From the NCBI GenBank assembly GCA_963169565.1, contig CAUJDI010000019.1:1-58563 (forward strand): a DNA stretch of 58,563 nucleotides. Reading direction: 5' to 3'. The notes beneath the pieces are model-generated. The model worked only from the letters and a program-made list of their open reading frames with translations, ran no database searches and had not been told where the DNA came from. The number at the start of each line of letters is the position of its first letter. Positions within the stretch are counted from its first letter, which is position 1. Positions 27,208 to 34,206 of the stretch are shown in pieces. A program made the position numbers and the translations under genes. Source of the stretch: Bacillota bacterium. Its GTDB lineage: Bacteria > Bacillota > Clostridia > Christensenellales > Aristaeellaceae.

Positions 27208-28067
27208 TGGACGACCCTCCTGCGGTTGATGAAGGAGAAGAGAAAGTTGACGGCCATGACAATGACGAACAGCACCACGCCCGTCGCAATCAGGGATTCC
27301 CGGTGCAGGTCGGCCGCGTAGCCCATTTCCATCAGCACGTTGACCGTGAGGGTCCTGACCCCCTTGAGCAGGTCGCCGGGCATCCTGGGGTTGTTGCCTG
27401 CGACCATGATGATGGCCGTCGTCTCCCCGATGGCCCGGCCGATGCCCAGCACGATGCCGGAAACGATGCCGGATCTGGCCGCCGGCACGATTGCTCTGAA
27501 AACGCTGCTCTCATGGGTCGCGCCCAGGGCCAGACTGCCCTCGTAATAGGAGTTTGGGACCGCGTTGATCGCGGCCAGAGAGGTCTGGATGATGGTGGGC
27601 AGGACCATGATGGCCAGAAGGAGGCTGGACACCAGGACGCTCTTGCCGGTCCCGCCGAAGTTCTCCCGCACAAAAGGCACCAGCAGCATCATGCCGAAAA
27701 ACCCATAGACGACCGACGGGATGCCTGCCAGCAGCGCGACAGCCGGTTTCATGACCTTCAGCACAGGGCGGCTGGCAAAGCGCGCCATGAGGATGGCCGT
27801 CAGGATGCCGACAGGTGCGGCAAACAGCAGCGCCCCGAAAGTGACGTAGAAGGACCCGACGATCATCGGCAGGATGCCGAACACGCCCCTCAGCGGCGCC
27901 CATTCCGTGCCGGTGACAAAGTCAAGGGCAGAGTACTGCCGGAAAAAGGGCAGGCCGTTGGCAAAGAGGAAGACGCAGATGGTTCCGACAGCCAGGATGC
28001 AGACGCATGCGGAGGCCAGAAACAGCCCCCGCATGAGTCTCTCGGAGATACTCTTCCGATTTCGCAT
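27204..28067 (-). CDS. pstC: Phosphate ABC transporter permease PstC
   Basis: A 287-residue membrane protein. Family features are FFRQYSALDFVTGTEWAP, FAAPVGILTAILMARF, LLAGIPSVVYGFFGMMLLVP, ALGATHESSVFRAIVPAA and IGETTAIIMVAGNNPRMP. It begins three bases after the pstS stop without a strong ribosome site of its own, so translation is probably coupled. Confidence 0.94.
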   Translation of the reverse strand: MRNRKSISERLMRGLFLASACVCILAVGTICVFLFANGLPFFRQYSALDFVTGTEWAPLRGVFGILPMIVGSFYVTFGALLFAAPVGILTAILMARFASRPVLKVMKPAVALLAGIPSVVYGFFGMMLLVPFVRENFGGTGKSVLVSSLLLAIMVLPTIIQTSLAAINAVPNSYYEGSLALGATHESSVFRAIVPAARSGIVSGIVLGIGRAIGETTAIIMVAGNNPRMPGDLLKGVRTLTVNVLMEMGYAADLHRESLIATGVVLFVIVMAVNFLFSFINRRRVVQ

Positions 28068-28070
28068 GGG

Positions 28071-28946
28071 TCAGTTGCCCAGATCAGCCCAGGCGGTCAC
28101 TTCCCCCGTGAAGATCTGCCGGACCTGCTCCAGGGTGAGGTCCTCCACGGGGTTGAGAGGATTGATGATGACCGCGATGCCGTCGATGCCGATGGCAGTG
28201 GCCAGCGCGCCGGCTTTCTTTTCGCTGTCCTTCAGGCCTCGGGAAGCCATGCCGATGTCATAGGTGCTGTCCAGCACGCCGGTGACCCCGGCGGAGGAAC
28301 CCGTGGCCTGGATGTCGATCTGAACGTCCGGATTCAACAGGGTATACGCTTCGGCAAGCAGCTCCATCACCGGGGACACGGAGGTCGAGCCGCCCACGGT
28401 CAGTTTCCCGGACAGCCCGGCAGGCACATAGGCCGCGGTCTGGTCTGTGGAGACAGATACGAGGCCGTCTTCGCTGACCACCGCCTGGCCATCGAGGCTC
28501 ATGATGAAGGTGAAGAAGTCCACGGCAAGCGGATTGGTCAATTCTCCCTTGGTCACGACGTTGAAGGGACGGGCGATGGGGTAGGTGCCGTTGAGGATGT
28601 TTTCCGTGGAGGCTTCAACACCGCCCACTTTCACGGCTTTGACCGAATCATCATGGATCACCGAGGACAGGGAGGCGTAGCCGACGGCATATTCGTTCCC
28701 GGCGACGGTGGTCATCACCAGGGACGTTCCGTTGACAAAGTCGGCCTCGGCATAGGTGTGGTCGACTTCCTGCCCGTCGGCATTCTTCTTCATCACGCCG
28801 GTCAGTTCAATGAAAGCCCCGCGGGTACCGCTTCCCTCTTCACGGGAAACGACTGCGATGGCTTTGGAAGCGTCAAATTCAGCCAGGGCAAACGCGAATA
28901 CAGACGTCAGGGCCAGAACCAGTGCCAGGATTTTCTTTATTTTCAT
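28071..28946 (-). CDS. pstS: Phosphate-binding protein PstS, with halves in permuted order
   Basis: A 291-residue secreted binding protein that delivers phosphate to PstCA. The signal peptide (KILALVLALTSVFAFALA) lacks a lipobox cysteine. The order of the conserved parts is unusual: the segment with Arg35 and Ser39-Gly40-Thr41 (VSREEGSGTRGAF), then GYASL, ILNGTYPIARPF and the hinge come first. The part that normally opens PstS (LTVGGSTSVSPVM at 182, GSSAG at 216, DIGMASR at 230, IFTGEVTAWADLGN at the very end) comes last. The chain ends exactly where a normal PstS would continue into the GSGT segment. AAGGAGGG sets the start at 28946. Confidence 0.93.
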   Translation of the reverse strand: MKIKKILALVLALTSVFAFALAEFDASKAIAVVSREEGSGTRGAFIELTGVMKKNADGQEVDHTYAEADFVNGTSLVMTTVAGNEYAVGYASLSSVIHDDSVKAVKVGGVEASTENILNGTYPIARPFNVVTKGELTNPLAVDFFTFIMSLDGQAVVSEDGLVSVSTDQTAAYVPAGLSGKLTVGGSTSVSPVMELLAEAYTLLNPDVQIDIQATGSSAGVTGVLDSTYDIGMASRGLKDSEKKAGALATAIGIDGIAVIINPLNPVEDLTLEQVRQIFTGEVTAWADLGN

Positions 28947-28966
28947 TGATCTTCCCTCCTTGAAAT

Positions 28967-28989
28967 GCCGTGCTTGTTTTTTGCACGGC
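28967..28989 (-). promoter_or_regulatory. Hairpin in the pstS 5' leader
   Basis: GCCGTGC and GCACGGC flank a nine-base A-rich loop, ending 21 bases before the pstS ATG and just ahead of its ribosome site. It could influence mRNA stability or translation. Confidence 0.4.
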
Positions 28990-29007
28990 TTCAAGATAAG
29001 GCATCAA

Positions 29008-29047
29008 TGTAAAATGACATGCAGGCCCTTTGTAAAACGTATGTAAA
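29008..29047 (-). promoter_or_regulatory. PhoP box upstream of pstS
   Basis: On the minus strand TTTACA occurs three times: 29047-29042, 29036-29031 and 29013-29008. The first two starts are 11 bases apart and the third is 23 bases further on, one helical turn and about two turns. This matches the direct-repeat PhoP box of Bacillus (TT[A/C/T]ACA repeats with about 5-base spacing) and suits the PhoP encoded in the same operon. Confidence 0.65.
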
Positions 29048-29072
29048 TTATGGTTTCCCAAATAAAGGCGGT

Positions 29073-29798
29073 TTATCTCAAAACCTTGCTCAAAAACGCC
29101 TGAGTACGGGGGCTCTGCGGGCTGTCAAAGATCATTCCCGGGCTTCCCTGCTCCTCGATCCGCCCATCATCCATGAACAGGACACGGCTGGAAACCTCCC
29201 GCGCGAAGCCCATCTCATGCGTGACGATGACACAGGTCATGCCGCCTAAAACCAGGTCCTTGATGACCTGCAGCACCTCGCCCACCATCTCCGGGTCCAG
29301 CGCGCTGGTCGGCTCGTCAAACAGCATGACCTCCGGGTCCATCGCCAGCGCGCGCACGATGGCCAGCCGCTGCTTCTGCCCGCCGGACAGGCGGCGCGGA
29401 TGTTCCTCCGCCTTGTCCGTGAGCCCCACCCGCGCGAGCAGCTCCAGCGCGTACTGGTTTGCCGCCTGCTTTGACTTTTTTTTCAGCAGGACCTGCGCCA
29501 GGGTGACGTTTTCCAGCACCGTCAGGTGGGGAAACACGTTGAACAACTGGAACACCATCCCCATCTTCTGGCGGTGACGGTTGATGTCTACGCCTTTGCC
29601 CGTCAGGCTGACACCGTCAAAGATCACATCGCCTGAAGTCGGCCTCTCCAGAAGATTCAGGCAGCGCAGGAAGGTGGATTTGCCGGAACCTGAAGGCCCG
29701 ATGATGGAGATGACCTCGCCCTGTTCGATCTTCTCGCTGATCCCCTTGAGCACTTCCAGCTTGCCGAAACTCTTCCGCAGGTTGACGGTCTCAATCAC
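29073..29798 (-). CDS. Polar amino-acid ABC transporter ATPase (GlnQ/HisP type)
   Basis: A 241-residue ATPase with Walker [25 protein letters not shown], signature [15 protein letters not shown], Walker [15 protein letters not shown] and [11 protein letters not shown], the typical pattern of the polar amino-acid uptake family. It is the last gene of a four-gene operon (aminotransferase, dehydrogenase, permease, ATPase) and overlaps the permease by eight bases. It serves the divergently encoded binding protein at 33303. Confidence 0.94.
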   Translation of the reverse strand: MIETVNLRKSFGKLEVLKGISEKIEQGEVISIIGPSGSGKSTFLRCLNLLERPTSGDVIFDGVSLTGKGVDINRHRQKMGMVFQLFNVFPHLTVLENVTLAQVLLKKKSKQAANQYALELLARVGLTDKAEEHPRRLSGGQKQRLAIVRALAMDPEVMLFDEPTSALDPEMVGEVLQVIKDLVLGGMTCVIVTHEMGFAREVSSRVLFMDDGRIEEQGSPGMIFDSPQSPRTQAFLSKVLR

Positions 29799-30468
29799 TG
29801 GTTTTCAGCCTCCTCTCAAAGGACGCGACGACCTTGCTGAGGGAAAAAGTCAGAAGGAAATAGATCACCCCGACCACGATCAGAGGTTCCAGCACCAGAT
29901 ACATGGAACCGCGCACCGTGCTGTACCCCGTCATCAGATCCCCCACAAAAAAGGTGGAGGCGAGTGAAGTTTCCTTGATGACTGTGACGAACTCGTTTCC
30001 AAGCGCCGGAAGGATGTTCTTGACCGCCTGGGGCATGACGATGCGCAGCATCGTTTGCCGGGCGTTCAGGCCCAGGGTCCGGGCTGCCTCGGTCTGCCCC
30101 GAGTCCACCGCCTGGATGCCGGCGCGTACAATCTCGCACACATAGGCTGAGGAGTTGACCAGCAGCGCGATGCTCACGCAGGCGAACTTGGAGAGGTTGA
30201 GCATCGGCAGGACCTCAGGCAGCATAAAGTAGAAGAAATACAGCTGCAGCAGCAGCGGCGTGCCCCGGATCAGTTCCACATAGGCGGTCGCAAGGACGCT
30301 GACAGGCTTAAACCTGGACCGTCGCATCAGCGCCAGAAAGGAGCCCAGGACAGTGCCGAAAAACACCGTGATGAAGCTCAGCAGCAGCGTGTAGCCTGCG
30401 CCTTGCAGGAACAGCGCCCAGTACTTGCCGAGCACCCGGGTGATGTTGGGGATAAAGTTGTCAAACAT
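29791..30468 (-). CDS. Polar amino-acid ABC transporter permease (HisM/GlnP type)
   Basis: A 225-residue membrane protein with about five segments and the family loop [20 protein letters not shown] followed by [19 protein letters not shown] chose ATG 30468 because GGAGGAA lies just upstream; it overlaps the dehydrogenase gene by eight bases. One permease gene only, so it would act as a homodimer. Confidence 0.93.
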   Translation of the reverse strand: MFDNFIPNITRVLGKYWALFLQGAGYTLLLSFITVFFGTVLGSFLALMRRSRFKPVSVLATAYVELIRGTPLLLQLYFFYFMLPEVLPMLNLSKFACVSIALLVNSSAYVCEIVRAGIQAVDSGQTEAARTLGLNARQTMLRIVMPQAVKNILPALGNEFVTVIKETSLASTFFVGDLMTGYSTVRGSMYLVLEPLIVVGVIYFLLTFSLSKVVASFERRLKTSD

Positions 30469-31585
30469 CCAGTTCCTCCTCAATATAAAGCGGCGCAAGG
30501 GACTCCGCCTCCGAGACCGCCTTTGCCAGCATTGCTTCGCTCACGGCAATTGGAGTGCCGGCCATGTCCTGCTGCCTGAGCGCCCCGGGCAGCAGGTTCA
30601 GCAGTTCCGGTGACGGGAAAGAGATTCCTCTCCTTTGAAGAGAAGGCGCAATCCCTATGGTTTCCAGGAATCCTGCCAGCTTTGCAGCTTCCAATTTCCT
30701 CCCTTCCAGCATCAGCTGAACCACACTGCCCCAGGCGACCAGGTCGCCGTGCAGGCATTCCGAAAAGCCGGGAAAATCTCGCAGCGCATAAAAAAGGGAA
30801 TGCGCCAGAGCGCCATTGAAAGCCTCCCTCACCATCAGGCTGACAAAACCGGTATTGAGGATGCAGAGCTGGCATGCCAGACGGAAAACCGCACTGTCAT
30901 GCCCGGCTGCCGCATCCCTAAGAGCCTGAACGCCTATGGACATCAGCGTCTCGTAACCTGCTTTCGCTGCGGCCAGGCCAAGCCGGTCGGTATAGGCAAG
31001 CTCAGCTCCCCTGCTCTTGAAGGCAGACTCCACGTGTTTGGTCAGGCTGTCACCGATGCCGGCGCGCAGGTACATGTCAGGTGACGCTGCCAGGATGCCG
31101 GTGTGCAGGAAGGCGTGACTTGGGGGTGCATCCAGGAACAGGATGGAGCTGTCCGCCGAGCCCCCTGTCTCGTGCATGACACACAGCGCTGTAACAGCCG
31201 CGCAGGTGGCGGGAATGGTGGGCAGGGTGATGACCGGCAGCCCAGCGAAGAAAGCGGCCGCCTTGGCGGTGTCCAAAGCCCTTCCGCCGCCCATGCCAAG
31301 GACCGCGTCCGCTTTGAAGGATCGGGCAGTGTGCGCCAGTTGCATCGCCTTGTCCCGGGTACAGTCACCGGACCAAGGGGAGACCGACAGGGTGATACCC
31401 TTGCCTGATACCGCTTCCTCAAGCAGGGGCAGGCCGGCAGCAAGCGCCCGTACCCCGCCGATGAGCAGAGCCCTGTGCCCGAAGGGGCGCAGGGCGCCGG
31501 ACACGCCGGAATAGGCGTCCGGGCCCATGGTGCAGGGCGGAGGAAACCCCACCGTTACCTCGCCGGCGCGAACCTGTTTCCTCAT
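30461..31585 (-). CDS. Iron-containing alcohol dehydrogenase-like protein (GldA/hydroxycarboxylate dehydrogenase group)
   Basis: A 374-residue protein of the group III/glycerol-dehydrogenase superfamily. The nucleotide-binding GMGGGRALDTAKAAAFFAGLP, LPTIPATCAAVTALCVMH and the metal-binding histidine regions (NGALAHSLFYALRDF, FSECLHGDLVAWG) are recognisable. It overlaps the aminotransferase by four bases and the permease by eight. In E. coli the relative HcxA (YbdH), a 2-oxoacid reductase, is encoded beside the aminotransferase YbdL, and the same pairing here suggests reduction of the 2-oxoacid made by transamination. The substrate is inferred only. Confidence 0.78.
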   Translation of the reverse strand: MRKQVRAGEVTVGFPPPCTMGPDAYSGVSGALRPFGHRALLIGGVRALAAGLPLLEEAVSGKGITLSVSPWSGDCTRDKAMQLAHTARSFKADAVLGMGGGRALDTAKAAAFFAGLPVITLPTIPATCAAVTALCVMHETGGSADSSILFLDAPPSHAFLHTGILAASPDMYLRAGIGDSLTKHVESAFKSRGAELAYTDRLGLAAAKAGYETLMSIGVQALRDAAAGHDSAVFRLACQLCILNTGFVSLMVREAFNGALAHSLFYALRDFPGFSECLHGDLVAWGSVVQLMLEGRKLEAAKLAGFLETIGIAPSLQRRGISFPSPELLNLLPGALRQQDMAGTPIAVSEAMLAKAVSEAESLAPLYIEEELDV

Positions 31586-32754
31586 AAGGAACCAAGCCGG
31601 CGCAGCCGTCTGACCGCTTCCTTCAGGCTGCTCTCGCTCCTGGCGAAATGCAGCCGCATGAGCCTGCTGTCCGAATGCTGAAAGAAACTGGATCCGGGCA
31701 CGGCGGCCACACCGATGTGTTCAGCCATCCAGGCGCAGAAGTCCAGGTCTGAATATCCGGAAAACCTCGGCAGGTCGAGGAAGTCCCCGATATCCGCCAG
31801 CACGTAATAGCTGCCCTCCGGCACGCTGTGCTTCAGGCCCGCTGCGTCCAGCCCTTCCATGAAAAGCTCCTTCTTCCCGGAATACAGGTCCAGCAGCCCC
31901 TGGTAATACTCAGGCCCGGCCATCAGCCCCGGCAGCGCAGCCGCCTGCAGCGGGGCGGGGGCACCTACGGTGAGGAAGTCGTGCACCTTGCGGGCTGCTT
32001 CCACCGCTGTTTCCGGGCCGATCATATACCCCAGACGCCAGCCTGTTATGGAGTATGTTTTGGAAAGGGAACTGACCGTCAGGCAGTGGTCCCACATGCC
32101 GGGCAGGGAGGAGAGCCGCTCGTGCCTGCGGGGCGCGAATACGATGTGCTCATACACCTCATCCGTGATGACCCATGCCCCGTGGCTGAGGGCGAGCTGC
32201 CCGATCCTGAGCAGTTCATCCCGGGTGAACGCTTTGCCGCAGGGATTGGACGGGTTGCAGACCACCATCGCCTTGATGCCGTCATGGAACGCGGCCTCCA
32301 GCGCCGGCCAGTCGACTGCCCAGTCAGGCTCTATAAGCGGCACGAACACCGGCCGCGCCCCGGCGATCATGGCGTCCGCTCCGTAGTTTTCATAGAAGGG
32401 AGAAAATATGCCAACCCTATCCCCTGGATTGATGACAGCCAGCATCGCGCACACCATCGCCTCAGTGGCCCCGCAGGTGACCACGATCTCCGTCTCCGGG
32501 TCAATCTCCCGCCCGATCGCGCTGCCCTGTTTTTTTGCCAGCGCTTCGCGGAACGCCGCCGCGCCGTAGGTGATCTCATACTGGTGGGGACCTGTGTAGG
32601 CTGCTTTCGCCAGGGCGTCCATCAGCGCTGCCGGCGGATCAAAATCCGGGAATCCCTGAGACAGGTTGATGGCGCCGAAACGGTCGCTGACCCTTGTCAT
32701 GCGGCGGATGACGGACTCGGTAAACAGGCTGGTACGCTGGCTGATCTGGGGCAT
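31582..32754 (-). CDS. PLP-dependent class I/II aminotransferase (YbdL/MtnE-like)
   Basis: A 390-residue fold-type I aminotransferase. Visible landmarks are INLSQGFPDFDPP, QYEITYGAAAFREALA, TCGATEAMVCAMLAVINPGD, FSPFYENYG, VCNPSNPCGKAFT, ITDEVYEHIVF, the PLP lysine in SSLSKTYSITGWRLGY and the carboxylate-binding Arg near SDSRLMRLHFARSE. The closest type is the methionine/aromatic group (YbdL, kynurenine aminotransferase). It is the first gene of the importer operon with AAGGGA upstream, so imported amino acids probably meet it first. Confidence 0.88.
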   Translation of the reverse strand: MPQISQRTSLFTESVIRRMTRVSDRFGAINLSQGFPDFDPPAALMDALAKAAYTGPHQYEITYGAAAFREALAKKQGSAIGREIDPETEIVVTCGATEAMVCAMLAVINPGDRVGIFSPFYENYGADAMIAGARPVFVPLIEPDWAVDWPALEAAFHDGIKAMVVCNPSNPCGKAFTRDELLRIGQLALSHGAWVITDEVYEHIVFAPRRHERLSSLPGMWDHCLTVSSLSKTYSITGWRLGYMIGPETAVEAARKVHDFLTVGAPAPLQAAALPGLMAGPEYYQGLLDLYSGKKELFMEGLDAAGLKHSVPEGSYYVLADIGDFLDLPRFSGYSDLDFCAWMAEHIGVAAVPGSSFFQHSDSRLMRLHFARSESSLKEAVRRLRRLGSL

Positions 32755-32796
32755 CGCTTTTATCCCTTTCGAAATGCATCTTTATGCACTTCAAGG

Positions 32797-32826
32797 GTGA
32801 TAATATCACTTTTAACGGATATTGTA
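32797..32826 (-). promoter_or_regulatory. Operator-like palindrome just after a minus-strand -10 element
   Basis: GTGATA-A-TATCAC (32797-32809) is a perfect 13-bp palindrome. A TACAAT -10 element on the minus strand occupies 32826-32821, so the palindrome covers the presumed start point. This is the place of a repressor site for the aminotransferase-transporter operon. No good -35 at 17 bases is seen. Confidence 0.45.
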
Positions 32827-33244
32827 CAGGTCCATATGCATCCTGCTGCAATATTATAACTTCTTTTCACGATCTGCGATGCGGAAGGACAGCGGGAGGC
32901 CTTGCTCCTACATCCATTAAAACATATTCCCACATCATCAAGGCCGCTTCCTCACCAGTTTGATGTGTCTTCCCGTACGCCATCAGACCCTCCGGCAAAG
33001 CGCGGCGAAGATTGGCCGCGAGGATCAGGCATATGGATGCGGTTTGCCGTGGCACCTCCGCAAAGTTCCCTGCAGGACAACGGGAGGATGATCCGAAATT
33101 TGTTTTTATGCTGTTTTTATTCGTTTCTGCTTATGTCCTCCGAAGTTCCGCTTAAGCTGAAGACCCTTTATTTATAATATTTTATGCGCAATTTAGGGTA
33201 TCCATCCTCCGGTCAGATTATTTATAATTTTTCATTTTTATGTA

Positions 33245-33273
33245 TTGACATGCATTTTTTCCAGGCGTACAAT
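33245..33273 (+). promoter_or_regulatory. Promoter of the amino-acid binding protein gene
   Basis: TTGACA (33245-33250), 17-base spacer, TACAAT (33268-33273). The leader is about 23 bases and includes GAGGAGG seven bases before the ATG. Confidence 0.75.
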
Positions 33274-33302
33274 CCTCCCATCACGATTGAGGAGGATGTC
33301 CC

Positions 33303-34094
33303 ATGAAAAAACTGTTTGCCGGCCTGATGGCCATCCTGATGCTGGTCAGTCTGTCTTTCACCGCCCTGGCCGGAAGCCGGCTTGACGCAATCAAAGCCGC
33401 CGGGAAGATCGTCGTCGCCACTTCCCCGGACTACGCCCCCTACGAGTTCTACGGGCCAGCCGGCGAGTACGTCGGCGCGGATATCGACTTCGCAAAGTAC
33501 ATCGCCGAACAGCTTGGCGTAGAACTGGTGATCGAGCCTTTCTCCTTCGAGGGAGTTCTGGCCGCCATCGCCGCCGGAAAGGTTGACCTGGCCATCGCCG
33601 GCATGGACCCGGCTCCGGAGCGCTTATCGAGCATGAGTTTCTCTGACATTTACTACAATGAGACCAACCAGGTCATCCTCATCCACAAGGACAACGCGGA
33701 GAACCTCAAGACCCTGGCGGACTTCGCGGGCAAGACGGTCGCCGCCCAGAACGGCACGGTGCAGGAGAAGCTGGTCACTGAGCAACTGACTGAGAGCCAG
33801 TTGGAGAAGATCACCCTGATCCCCGACGCGGTAATGATGCTGCTGACCAAGAAGGTGGACGGCCTGGCCCTGGCTAGCGTGGTGGCGGACGGGTACGTCG
33901 CCAATCACCCCGAGTTGGTGATCTGCGAGGGAAAATTCACCTACGAATCCTCCGGCGTCGCCGTGGCCCTGCCGCTTAATGAGCCGGAACTGCTGGAAGC
34001 CGTGAACGCCATCATCGCCAAGATGGTGGAGGGAAAGCTGTTCTACGCATGGATCGAGAAGGCCGTGGAACTGAACAACAGCATGACAAAATAG
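33303..34094 (+). CDS. Amino-acid ABC transporter substrate-binding protein (family 3)
   Basis: A 263-residue secreted protein: signal peptide LFAGLMAILMLVSLSFTALA without a lipobox cysteine, then the family 3 pattern IVVATSPDYAPYEFYGPAGE, YVGADIDFAKYIAEQLG, VDLAIAGMDPAPERLSSMSF and AQNGTVQEKLV. It is the ligand-binding part of the importer encoded divergently at 29073-30468. The conserved Arg that usually binds the amino-acid carboxylate is seen in PERLSSM. The exact amino acid is not readable. Confidence 0.93.
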   Translation: MKKLFAGLMAILMLVSLSFTALAGSRLDAIKAAGKIVVATSPDYAPYEFYGPAGEYVGADIDFAKYIAEQLGVELVIEPFSFEGVLAAIAAGKVDLAIAGMDPAPERLSSMSFSDIYYNETNQVILIHKDNAENLKTLADFAGKTVAAQNGTVQEKLVTEQLTESQLEKITLIPDAVMMLLTKKVDGLALASVVADGYVANHPELVICEGKFTYESSGVAVALPLNEPELLEAVNAIIAKMVEGKLFYAWIEKAVELNNSMTK

Positions 34095-34147
34095 TTCAGC
34101 GCCAGTATCCGGGATGCGGCAGAGCAGATGGCAGCCGCTTTCCGGAC

Positions 34148-34184
34148 AAAAAGACTGCCGACCGGTCAACGGAGGCAGTCTTTT
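34148..34184. terminator. Bidirectional terminator between the binding protein and glgA
   Basis: AAAAGACTGCC (34149-34159) and GGCAGTCTTTT (34174-34184) form an 11-bp stem around 14 bases, with A-run and T-run on both sides. It ends both converging transcription units. Confidence 0.85.
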
Positions 34185-34206
34185 GATTCATTGGCAGTCT
34201 GCTGTT

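Larger units (their letters stand above)
32755..33302. other. 548-base intergenic region between divergent amino-acid genes
   Basis: It holds a minus-strand promoter and operator near 32797-32858 and a plus-strand promoter at 33245-33273. The middle contains no convincing gene. It has an AT-rich stretch with a near-direct repeat (ATTTATAAT followed by T-rich bases at about 33171 and 33218) that may act as an UP element or a regulator site. Short open frames in both strands look like non-coding sequence. Confidence 0.5.

Noticed and set aside
27180..28949. A 589-residue open frame on the plus strand opposite pstSCA
   Set aside because: It is a composition shadow of the pst genes: no family match, His/Asp/Gly-rich translation, and the opposite strand encodes well-conserved proteins.
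33040..33120. TGGCACC followed by a hairpin and T-rich sequence, suggestive of a T-box leader
   Set aside because: No stem I or AGTA-type motifs are found upstream, and a near-consensus promoter lies downstream at 33245, so this region would not be in the leader of the binding protein gene.
32867..33177. Short open frames on both strands between the aminotransferase and binding-protein genes
   Set aside because: They have no ribosome sites, overlap each other and have no recognisable domain; they may be chance frames.
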